DNA of 64,000 bases. It comes from Anisakis pegreffii. Its lineage: Eukaryota; Nematoda; Chromadorea; Rhabditida; Anisakidae. Where the stretch lies: the NCBI GenBank assembly GCA_035041965.1, contig JAPYMA010000554.1, positions 62,001 through 126,000 on the forward strand, written 5' to 3'. Below are positions 13,201-25,200 of the stretch, piece by piece (position 1 is the stretch's first letter; each line of letters opens with the position of its first letter). The translations under genes were made by a program, and so were the position numbers. Below the pieces are notes generated by a model. The model saw only the letters and a program-made list of their open reading frames with translations, ran no database searches and was not told where the DNA came from.

Positions 13201-16200
13201 ACTAATTATAATAAAGAATCGTCCGACACAAATTATGTGGAATGGTCAACAGATTATAACATGTTGTCATCAGCATGCTCCATTAATATACGGCGGTAAA
13301 TGAATGAGGATTTATGAAGTATGTTCCGTGAATTTCTGAGAGTGGTAATGATTATGGATTGAACCGAAAGGTGTCATTAGTCAGTTTGAAATGACTTCAT
13401 CGCACTGACATTAGGAATGCATGCGTTCAGAAACCAGCATCAGTGTGATCAATGCCTACGTGAACATGAAGCGTTACGGACGGTATTTTGTACCAAAAAA
13501 TATGAGAGGCAATACGGAATAGCAAAATCATCGGGTGATCACTATTACGAATTTAACCAAGAAAAACTTCAAACGCTCACATCGTGAAACTTCTTCACCA
13601 GAATGCACTTGTATGAAACTCAATAAGAGATGAAAATCGCCCAAACAAAAGATCAAAGTGTCATATTTTTTTCGAAATATATCCGTGAAACAGACTGACA
13701 CAAAAGTCTGCAGCAAGTTTCAGTTGAACCTTCGAGCGAACTCACCTTATATTTGTAATTTTCCGTGATTCCTCGATAACCAACTTCAAGAGCGCGCTGC
13801 AAAACACCTTCCGGTTTTAATAAAAATACCACACGCACTGGACCAGGAAACGAGTTCTGAAATTTCTTTGGTTATATGAAATTTTTAGGGTACGACTAGG
13901 TGTGGAGAGAAATAACGGAAACGCATGGTCTCGCTCACAAAATTCGAAAGTGAAACGCAAAACATCGTTAGAAGTTTTTGTAAGATTTAGATTTGCATGA
14001 GCCAAGGGTTGAGAAAAACAGTATCACTACCAGTAACCGGAAGTCTCAAAAACTTTGAAGGGAATGATATTTATGTACAAAGTTTAAGACATAATTCCAA
14101 ACAGTATTAAAAAATAGCATGAATGACTTTCAAAAATTGATTGTAATCCATAAAAACAGTTGCAAGAGGATTCTAGTGCAACGAATTGAGATGAAAGTTT
14201 CCTAAGTTCTTGAAATGAATAATGAATTTGCGGTATTCATTACATAAATGTTGAATTGGGAATCATATGTGAATGAACAAAAGACACTGAAATAGTAATG
14301 AGTTGATCAGTGAGGATTTGAATTATGCTGATCTAAATCCAATCCAAAGCATAAAGCTAATTCAAATTTTCTACAAGAGGTTGATCAATATTACAAGATT
14401 TAACAATGAATGAAGGAGTTCCATAAATAACGAGGATCTAAAGTGTGAATATAATTGATGAAAATGAACTGAGAAGTTCCTGTAATGACAAGTGAATTGT
14501 GCGATTTTCTCGAATGTCTTTTTGAAATGATGTCTATATTCAGGTCGAAATTCGCGAATAATATCATAATTGCAGTATCGAGGAGATTAACAATTCCACA
14601 GTTCTTCGCACCAGTAACGAGTGGTCCTTGGTTGACAATAATGTGCAGTGAATGTAAAATGATCGAAAACATGAGTATCATCAATGGAAAGGGACGAGTG
14701 TCTATATTGTTAATTCCACTCAATTTTAAAATCCAGCATTCAACCGTTGTAATCAACATTAACAACAACTGACTCGAAAAAAACAGCATAATTGTCAGAT
14801 CAAAATTCAAATCCTTCTCAAAGTCCAATCGCACGAGAAAAAAATGATAGAATAAAATATAATCCTCCTGTCATACTCATATTCACAAGACTTTTCATCA
14901 GCAGAAACATCAGAAACTAACCATATTTGAGAATCAACAGTATCAGAACCCTAACAAACATACAACCAAACAATAATATCTAAAAAGGATCGACTGTAAA
15001 AGAGCATGAGCAACATCAGTATGAAACGTCTTTAATTTCTATTGAACGATTTAAACCACACTTCTTTTAGGAACCCTCCCATTACGAAAACCTCTTGAAA
15101 ATTCAAACCACTACTTTCACGCCAAACTATATGTTCGAGCCCCGCATCGGGCTATACTTTTATAGAAGGTCAACTTCTATACGAATGCTTTTGTTAAATG
15201 CTACCACCTTATGCCTTCGAGGTAGGTGGAAACGTGATGGGTGGAGCTGTCAGCCCGGTTAGCTCAGTCGGTAGAGCACCAGACTCTTAATCTGGCTGTC
15301 GCGGGTTCGAGCCCCGCATCGGGCTATACTTTTATTGAAGGTCAACTTCTATAGGAATGCTTTTGTTAAATGCTACCACCTTATGCCTTCGAGGTAGGTG
15401 GAAACGTGATGGGTGGAGCTGTCAGCCCGGTTAGCTCAGTCGGTAGAGCACCAGACTCTTAATCTGGCTGTCGCGGGTTCGAGCCCCGCATCGGGCTATA
15501 CTTTTATTGAAGGTCAACTTCTATAGGAATGCTTTTGTTAAATGCTACCACCTTATGCCTTCGAGGTAGGTGGAAACGTGATGGGTGGAGCTGTCAGCCC
15601 GGTTAGCTCAGTCGGTAGAGCACCAGACTCTTAATCTGGCTGTCGCGGGTTCGAGCCCCGCATCGGGCTATACTTTTATTGAAGGTCAACTTCTATAGGA
15701 ATGCTTTTGTTAAATGCTACCACCTTATGCCTTCGAGGTAGGTGGAAACGTGATGGGTGGAGCTGTCAGCCCGGTTAGCTCAGTCGGTAGAGCACCAGAC
15801 TCTTAATCTGGCTGTCGCGGGTTCGAGCCCCGCATCGGGCTATACTTTTATTGAAGGTCAACTTCTATAGGAATGCTTTTGTTAAATGCTACCACCTTAT
15901 GCCTTCGAGGTAGGTGGAAACGTGATGGGTGGAGCTGTCAGCCCGGTTAGCTCAGTCGGTAGAGCACCAGACTCTTAATCTGGCTGTCGCGGGTTCGAGC
16001 CCCGCATCGGGCTATACTTTTATTGAAGGTCAACTTCTATAGGAATGCTTTTGTTAAATGCTACCACCTTATGCCTTCGAGGTAGGTGGAAACGTGATGG
16101 GTGGAGCTGTCAGCCCGGTTAGCTCAGTCGGTAGAGCACCAGACTCTTAATCTGGCTGTCGCGGGTTCGAGCCCCGCATCGGGCTATACTTTTATTGAAG

Positions 16201-19200
16201 GTCAACTTCTATAGGAATGCTTTTGTTAAATGCTACCACCTTATGCCTTCGAGGTAGGTGGAAACGTGATGGGTGGAGCTGTCAGCCCGGTTAGCTCAGT
16301 CGGTAGAGCACCAGACTCTTAATCTGGCTGTCGCGGGTTCGAGCCCCGCATCGGGCTATACTTTTATTGAAGGTCAACTTCTATAGGAATGCTTTTGTTA
16401 AATGCTACCACCTTATGCCTTCGAGGTAGGTGGAAACGTGATGGGTGGAGCTGTCAGCCCGGTTAGCTCAGTCGGTAGAGCACCAGACTCTTAATCTGGC
16501 TGTCGCGGGTTCGAGCCCCGCATCGGGCTATACTTTTATTGAAGGTCAACTTCTATAGGAATGCTTTTGTTAAATGCTACCACCTTATGCCTTCGAGGTA
16601 GGTGGAAACGTGATGGGTGGAGCTGTCAGCCCGGTTAGCTCAGTCGGTAGAGCACCAGACTCTTAATCTGGCTGTCGCGGGTTCGAGCCCCGCATCGGGC
16701 TATACTTTTATTGAAGGTCAACTTCTATAGGAATGCTTTTGTTAAATGCTACCACCTTATGCCTTCGAGGTAGGTGGAAACGTGATGGGTGGAGCTGTCA
16801 GCCCGGTTAGCTCAGTCGGTAGAGCACCAGACTCTTAATCTGGCTGTCGCGGGTTCGAGCCCCGCATCGGGCTATACTTTTATTGAAGGTCAACTTCTAT
16901 AGGAATGCTTTTGTTAAATGCTACCACCTTATGCCTTCGAGGTAGGTGGAAACGTGATGGGTGGAGCTGTCAGCCCGGTTAGCTCAGTCGGTAGAGCACC
17001 AGACTCTTAATCTGGCTGTCGCGGGTTCGAGCCCCGCATCGGGCTATACTTTTATTGAAGGTCAACTTCTATAGGAATGCTTTTGTTAAATGCTACCACC
17101 TTATGCCTTCGAGGTAGGTGGAAACGTGATGGGTGGAGCTGTCAGCCCGGTTAGCTCAGTCGGTAGAGCACCAGACTCTTAATCTGGCTGTCGCGGGTTC
17201 GAGCCCCGCATCGGGCTATACTTTTATTGAAGGTCAACTTCTATAGGAATGCTTTTGTTAAATGCTACCACCTTATGCCTTCGAGGTAGGTGGAAACGTG
17301 ATGGGTGGAGCTGTCAGCCCGGTTAGCTCAGTCGGTAGAGCACCAGACTCTTAATCTGGCTGTCGCGGGTTCGAGCCCCGCATCGGGCTATACTTTTATT
17401 GAAGGTCAACTTCTATAGGAATGCTTTTGTTAAATGCTACCACCTTATGCCTTCGAGGTAGGTGGAAACGTGATGGGTGGAGCTGTCAGCCCGGTTAGCT
17501 CAGTCGGTAGAGCACCAGACTCTTAATCTGGCTGTCGCGGGTTCGAGCCCCGCATCGGGCTATACTTTTATTGAAGGTCAACTTCTATAGGAATGCTTTT
17601 GTTAAATGCTACCACCTTATGCCTTCGAGGTAGGTGGAAACGTGATGGGTGGAGCTGTCAGCCCGGTTAGCTCAGTCGGTAGAGCACCAGACTCTTAATC
17701 TGGCTGTCGCGGGTTCGAGCCCCGCATCGGGCTATACTTTTATTGAAGGTCAACTTCTATAGGAATGCTTTTGTTAAATGCTACCACCTTATGCCTTCGA
17801 GGTAGGTGGAAACGTGATGGGTGGAGCTGTCAGCCCGGTTAGCTCAGTCGGTAGAGCACCAGACTCTTAATCTGGCTGTCGCGGGTTCGAGCCCCGCATC
17901 GGGCTATACTTTTATTGAAGGTCAACTTCTATAGGAATGCTTTTGTTAAATGCTACCACCTTATGCCTTCGAGGTAGGTGGAAACGTGATGGGTGGAGCT
18001 GTCAGCCCGGTTAGCTCAGTCGGTAGAGCACCAGACTCTTAATCTGGCTGTCGCGGGTTCGAGCCCCGCATCGGGCTATACTTTTATTGAAGGTCAACTT
18101 CTATAGGAATGCTTTTGTTAAATGCTACCACCTTATGCCTTCGAGGTAGGTGGAAACGTGATGGGTGGAGCTGTCAGCCCGGTTAGCTCAGTCGGTAGAG
18201 CACCAGACTCTTAATCTGGCTGTCGCGGGTTCGAGCCCCGCATCGGGCTATACTTTTATTGAAGGTCAACTTCTATAGGAATGCTTTTGTTAAATGCTAC
18301 CACCTTATGCCTTCGAGGTAGGTGGAAACGTGATGGGTGGAGCTGTCAGCCCGGTTAGCTCAGTCGGTAGAGCACCAGACTCTTAATCTGGCTGTCGCGG
18401 GTTCGAGCCCCGCATCGGGCTATACTTTTATTGAAGGTCAACTTCTATAGGAATGCTTTTGTTAAATGCTACCACCTTATGCCTTCGAGGTAGGTGGAAA
18501 CGTGATGGGTGGAGCTGTCAGCCCGGTTAGCTCAGTCGGTAGAGCACCAGACTCTTAATCTGGCTGTCGCGGGTTCGAGCCCCGCATCGGGCTATACTTT
18601 TATTGAAGGTCAACTTCTATAGGAATGCTTTTGTTAAATGCTACCACCTTATGCCTTCGAGGTAGGTGGAAACGTGATGGGTGGAGCTGTCAGCCCGGTT
18701 AGCTCAGTCGGTAGAGCACCAGACTCTTAATCTGGCTGTCGCGGGTTCGAGCCCCGCATCGGGCTATACTTTTATTGAAGGTCAACTTCTATAGGAATGC
18801 TTTTGTTAAATGCTACCACCTTATGCCTTCGAGGTAGGTGGAAACGTGATGGGTGGAGCTGTCAGCCCGGTTAGCTCAGTCGGTAGAGCACCAGACTCTT
18901 AATCTGGCTGTCGCGGGTTCGAGCCCCGCATCGGGCTATACTTTTATTGAAGGTCAACTTCTATAGGAATGCTTTTGTTAAATGCTACCACCTTATGCCT
19001 TCGAGGTAGGTGGAAACGTGATGGGTGGAGCTGTCAGCCCGGTTAGCTCAGTCGGTAGAGCACCAGACTCTTAATCTGGCTGTCGCGGGTTCGAGCCCCG
19101 CATCGGGCTATACTTTTATTGAAGGTCAACTTCTATAGGAATGCTTTTGTTAAATGCTACCACCTTATGCCTTCGAGGTAGGTGGAAACGTGATGGGTGG

Positions 19201-22200
19201 AGCTGTCAGCCCGGTTAGCTCAGTCGGTAGAGCACCAGACTCTTAATCTGGCTGTCGCGGGTTCGAGCCCCGCATCGGGCTATACTTTTATTGAAGGTCA
19301 ACTTCTATAGGAATGCTTTTGTTAAATGCTACCACCTTATGCCTTCGAGGTAGGTGGAAACGTGATGGGTGGAGCTGTCAGCCCGGTTAGCTCAGTCGGT
19401 AGAGCACCAGACTCTTAATCTGGCTGTCGCGGGTTCGAGCCCCGCATCGGGCTATACTTTTATTGAAGGTCAACTTCTATAGGAATGCTTTTGTTAAATG
19501 CTACCACCTTATGCCTTCGAGGTAGGTGGAAACGTGATGGGTGGAGCTGTCAGCCCGGTTAGCTCAGTCGGTAGAGCACCAGACTCTTAATCTGGCTGTC
19601 GCGGGTTCGAGCCCCGCATCGGGCTATACTTTTATTGAAGGTCAACTTCTATAGGAATGCTTTTGTTAAATGCTACCACCTTATGCCTTCGAGGTAGGTG
19701 GAAACGTGATGGGTGGAGCTGTCAGCCCGGTTAGCTCAGTCGGTAGAGCACCAGACTCTTAATCTGGCTGTCGCGGGTTCGAGCCCCGCATCGGGCTATA
19801 CTTTTATTGAAGGTCAACTTCTATAGGAATGCTTTTGTTAAATGCTACCACCTTATGCCTTCGAGGTAGGTGGAAACGTGATGGGTGGAGCTGTCAGCCC
19901 GGTTAGCTCAGTCGGTAGAGCACCAGACTCTTAATCTGGCTGTCGCGGGTTCGAGCCCCGCATCGGGCTATACTTTTATTGAAGGTCAACTTCTATAGGA
20001 ATGCTTTTGTTAAATGCTACCACCTTATGCCTTCGAGGTAGGTGGAAACGTGATGGGTGGAGCTGTCAGCCCGGTTAGCTCAGTCGGTAGAGCACCAGAC
20101 TCTTAATCTGGCTGTCGCGGGTTCGAGCCCCGCATCGGGCTATACTTTTATTGAAGGTCAACTTCTATAGGAATGCTTTTGTTAAATGCTACCACCTTAT
20201 GCCTTCGAGGTAGGTGGAAACGTGATGGGTGGAGCTGTCAGCCCGGTTAGCTCAGTCGGTAGAGCACCAGACTCTTAATCTGGCTGTCGCGGGTTCGAGC
20301 CCCGCATCGGGCTATACTTTTATTGAAGGTCAACTTCTATAGGAATGCTTTTGTTAAATGCTACCACCTTATGCCTTCGAGGTAGGTGGAAACGTGATGG
20401 GTGGAGCTGTCAGCCCGGTTAGCTCAGTCGGTAGAGCACCAGACTCTTAATCTGGCTGTCGCGGGTTCGAGCCCCGCATCGGGCTATACTTTTATTGAAG
20501 GTCAACTTCTATAGGAATGCTTTTGTTAAATGCTACCACCTTATGCCTTCGAGGTAGGTGGAAACGTGATGGGTGGAGCTGTCAGCCCGGTTAGCTCAGT
20601 CGGTAGAGCACCAGACTCTTAATCTGGCTGTCGCGGGTTCGAGCCCCGCATCGGGCTATACTTTTATTGAAGGTCAACTTCTATAGGAATGCTTTTGTTA
20701 AATGCTACCACCTTATGCCTTCGAGGTAGGTGGAAACGTGATGGGTGGAGCTGTCAGCCCGGTTAGCTCAGTCGGTAGAGCACCAGACTCTTAATCTGGC
20801 TGTCGCGGGTTCGAGCCCCGCATCGGGCTATACTTTTATTGAAGGTCAACTTCTATAGGAATGCTTTTGTTAAATGCTACCACCTTATGCCTTCGAGGTA
20901 GGTGGAAACGTGATGGGTGGAGCTGTCAGCCCGGTTAGCTCAGTCGGTAGAGCACCAGACTCTTAATCTGGCTGTCGCGGGTTCGAGCCCCGCATCGGGC
21001 TATACTTTTATTGAAGGTCAACTTCTATAGGAATGCTTTTGTTAAATGCTACCACCTTATGCCTTCGAGGTAGGTGGAAACGTGATGGGTGGAGCTGTCA
21101 GCCCGGTTAGCTCAGTCGGTAGAGCACCAGACTCTTAATCTGGCTGTCGCGGGTTCGAGCCCCGCATCGGGCTATACTTTTATTGAAGGTCAACTTCTAT
21201 AGGAATGCTTTTGTTAAATGCTACCACCTTATGCCTTCGAGGTAGGTGGAAACGTGATGGGTGGAGCTGTCAGCCCGGTTAGCTCAGTCGGTAGAGCACC
21301 AGACTCTTAATCTGGCTGTCGCGGGTTCGAGCCCCGCATCGGGCTATACTTTTATTGAAGGTCAACTTCTATAGGAATGCTTTTGTTAAATGCTACCACC
21401 TTATGCCTTCGAGGTAGGTGGAAACGTGATGGGTGGAGCTGTCAGCCCGGTTAGCTCAGTCGGTAGAGCACCAGACTCTTAATCTGGCTGTCGCGGGTTC
21501 GAGCCCCGCATCGGGCTATACTTTTATTGAAGGTCAACTTCTATAGGAATGCTTTTGTTAAATGCTACCTGTCTTTCCCGTCAGGAAGCGAAACTGGACG
21601 GGTGGTTGGGTCTTCGAGTAAAGGTCGGGGAGCGGATCGCCCGGTGGTCCATGCGGGGAGAAAAGTGGAAGGGGGGGGTGTCCCGACAAAGAAGTCCGGG
21701 AGCAAATTGCGCGGGGGAGCGCTCACCGCCTATCTCATCGGATTCCCGGACTGGAACCGCGTTCGCAGATGAACAACTGTTGGAACTGTTCATAACGGAA
21801 ACGTTTCTTCAGTTTGTGATATAACAACGCAACGGATTATATATCAATCACTGTGGAATGGCTACACCGATATTGTTAAATGGCAGCTCAGGAACCGATT
21901 TGATCCAATGATCTTGTGTGGAATGTGAGCAATGATATTCAACAATGTGAGGGGCCCTGATCACTTCAAAGCTTTTTCCACCAGAGGCATAAGAGATGAC
22001 GAAGGCCTAAGCTTCCGGTTAGGGAAGTTTACCAATGATCGGGTCTATTAGTGGGTTCCAACCATAAAAATGAACGTCAATTTTAAGCAATAATAGGAAC
22101 AAGCATAAATTTTCTAGTCACGCTTGACTGATTAAAGTGGTTCGAACAAATTATGTGCGCTCCTCAGATGTCGTCGGTTTTGCTAAAGAGGAAAACTGAA

Positions 22201-25200
22201 CAATGAAACGGGATTTGCTCTCATAATTTAAGCTGATCATTGCTGATATGAGGACATCCTATTCTATCAGTGACAAATAAAGGGGTTCATAGTGAAGCTT
22301 GAAGGCCGGATTGGATCTTGGTAACCACGGAAACTCCTGGATCAGGGGTCCAGGAGTTTCGGTGGTTATCGAGAATCAAGATTTCAGCTCAGGCTGAGAT
22401 TTCAAAGGAAAGACAATGAGACACAGTTGTTCTGTTTGGATGGTTACAGCAAATTAAAGAATATTTGCACATAATCAATCAAGGATAAACTCGTTATAAT
22501 TATTTTCTGAACCAAGTCATTTCACTGTGTTATAGTGACCAAATAATAAAACTGAACTCAATGAAACATCGAATGTTTCGAGGAATGCTTCCCAATTAAT
22601 GCATGCTGAAGGATTGGATAGGGTAATGTATCAATGCAACCACAAGTCACAGTAAACCTCTCGTTTGAAAATGAAAAGTGTTTTTTGATGGAAATACGAA
22701 CCAAATGTCAGAACTGTGCTTAGTAGTGACATTGAATGATAGAATCGCTAGGAAACAGAATTTTGTTTTCCGAAATTGTGAAAATGATTAGGGCCGATAC
22801 ACAATGGGATTGAATATTTTCTCCAGAGCATCAAGATAAGTACATTTTTATTGCTTGGATACATTTCATCTACTATGACAGTAACAAACTCCTGATCAGG
22901 GATGTTTTTCTTCAGCAGAAATTATAACGAATTCAAAAAAAGAAATTATAACGAATTCAGATGAGACTATTCCCAGATGAAACTAATATATGATTGTTCA
23001 AAAGTGAATGTCACTAAAAAAGATGCATAATATCGATGTCGCCTGTTATGAATGAATGCTTTACGTACGAAAGAGCAGCCAATGAAAAAAAAGATAATTA
23101 AGGAAAAAGCTTCGTCCTGGAATGCTTGTAATGAAAAAAATATTTGCTAAAATCACACTTAATTGATCATAAACGTATCAAAAAAATAACTAACCGCCAA
23201 ATGAAATAACAACGTTCGTACGGCTGACCATTTATCCATTCGTTTATCGATCACAATCACATATCCTTTATGAACCTCTTCGAGACTAAAAAAAACTATC
23301 AGCAGGCATAAAGAAGAGAGGATAAGGAACTGCAAAACTAATCGAGCAGAAGGTGATTTGCATTACAATTCATTTTCCTGAGTTCCCGACAAAAGGCGTC
23401 TACTAAAACCATTTCCTAATGTTCATATATAATGGAAGGTGGCGCTGTAGAATGGATATTTCACCTAGTATATTCAGACCATTTGAATATAAAAGTGATG
23501 CAAGATTCTATCTAAAGTAAGATATTATGGTAATGATTAATTGTTACTGCCTCGATCGAAATATCTGATAATGATTGATGGATTATTCTGGCGAATGAAG
23601 TAACAAAATAACATACGGAGGAACTTGGAGAAGATACGAAATGAGAAGATGAAATTCTTCAAAAGTGAGCTGTGATCGACTGTCTGGAAACGTTAAAACT
23701 GGATAGCCTTCTTTCGTTCGAGCTCCTTTAATCGATTTGTTTGAATGAAATAAATGAGCAGATTGGAATATTTAGGATGACCATTAAAACTTTGAAGATA
23801 TGGTTTTTGAAAGGTATCATATTTTGAAGGATTCCGTTGGTTGGATCAGGTGATCGATCAATGAGTGTCATCTTCTTTTGTGTACGTATCTACGTGAAAA
23901 AATTATGCATAGATATATCGAGTTTCGATTCGTATTTAAGTTGAACAAAAAATGATACAGTGACCGGTTTCAAGTAAAGGATTGAAGATATGGAAGTTGG
24001 TATTGCTGTGAGCGCTATTCAACGAATGAAAAGCATACAAATGAGCGGAGCTCTACAATTCATTTCAGATTGTTTTTTCTTAACAAAAAAAACTTCCTGT
24101 AGTGCACAGAGATGGAAATGAAATCGAAAATCTCAATTAGCAATATTCTGAACTCGTCATCCTTATACTAGCTCGAAGTATGGTTTCATTGTTCATCTAT
24201 TGGTCACTTCCACTGGCCACTGCGCTCGCACAACACGAATGAAACTTCCAAACAACGAACAAATTAAAAGATCACCATTTTTGATCGATCGAATGCGGTT
24301 GAGTGAACCAATGAACAGAGTGCATATGAGATGTAATGATGGAATAATAATGAATTTATGAATGCCAAGCAATAATGCTCCAATCCACATTACATCGTAC
24401 GCTCTGAGTTACATTTGGAATACGACAAGGTAAAACCAGTAAAAATAATGTTCATGAACGACAAGAGATAAAATTGAATATGATTTAGTTATGGAAATCA
24501 CTTGCATTTTACAAAGGCAATTTCTGTTTCATTCCATGGAACAGTGGTTCTCATAGGGGTGGGGATGAGGGAGATTCGGGGGTGCCGTGAAGGAATTGAA
24601 GACTGCTGATAGCTTGTTGGGATCGCCATTTTTGTTGGGAATAATTCTTCCACTGAAAGAGAATGTTTTCTAAAATCTTGTTCACTTACTAGAAATTAAC
24701 TCATGATATACTACAACTGACGAATTGATGGTAGCAAACTTCTTCATTACTGGATCAATTTTCCGACTTTCTTCAAACTTGTGTGAGAAGAAATGCGTTA
24801 TCAGACAAGGATGAAACTATGGTCACGTTGATCGTTGGAAGGAGGGAGTAAGAAGGAAAGGCAGTTGTTATGCGTCCAAAGGGAACACATAGCGTAAGAA
24901 CGTGAGAACCGCTGCTACAGAATGCTAATCATCGAAGACTGAATTTACCGCAAAAAGAATGAATAAATTTCTGCTGAATGTGGATACGGAAACGAAATAG
25001 AATAGTCGATTAGGAAGCGCTATTACAAGGAAATGAGTTGTTAAAGGAGATAACGCAGTGAGAGATTGGACAACTGATCTCAATTCACACATATGTTCGA
25101 TGATAAATTCTTTAAAGACCACGGACGCCGATTTTCAGACAAAGGTGGTAGCATATGGTTATTGCGGTGTGAGACCAAAAAATCTACGTAAAGTAGAAGA

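Larger units (their letters stand above)
15133..21569 (+). repeat. Tandem satellite of 37 tRNA-Lys(CTT) genes, 172-bp unit
   Basis: Head-to-tail array with exact 172-bp period: 73-bp tRNA plus 99-bp spacer. tRNA genes start at 15253 + 172n for n = 0 to 36, ending with the copy at 21445-21517. All complete units appear identical by eye. The array opens at 15133 with a partial unit beginning in the T arm and ends at 21569 inside the spacer. Only the leftmost spacer differs (15164 T to A, 15182 G to C). Each spacer carries a T4 run five bases after the tRNA (pol III terminator) and short GC hairpins (CCACCT...AGGTGG). It lies in a RhoGEF intron on the opposite strand. Confidence 0.98.

Noticed and set aside
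15133..21569. Tandem repeat as CRISPR array
   Set aside because: Whole 172-bp units are identical including spacers, and each contains a tRNA; there are no variable spacers.
21527..21824. Overlapping plus and minus ORFs at the array edge
   Set aside because: High GC keeps several frames open at once; the frames begin inside the tRNA spacer and show no protein motif.
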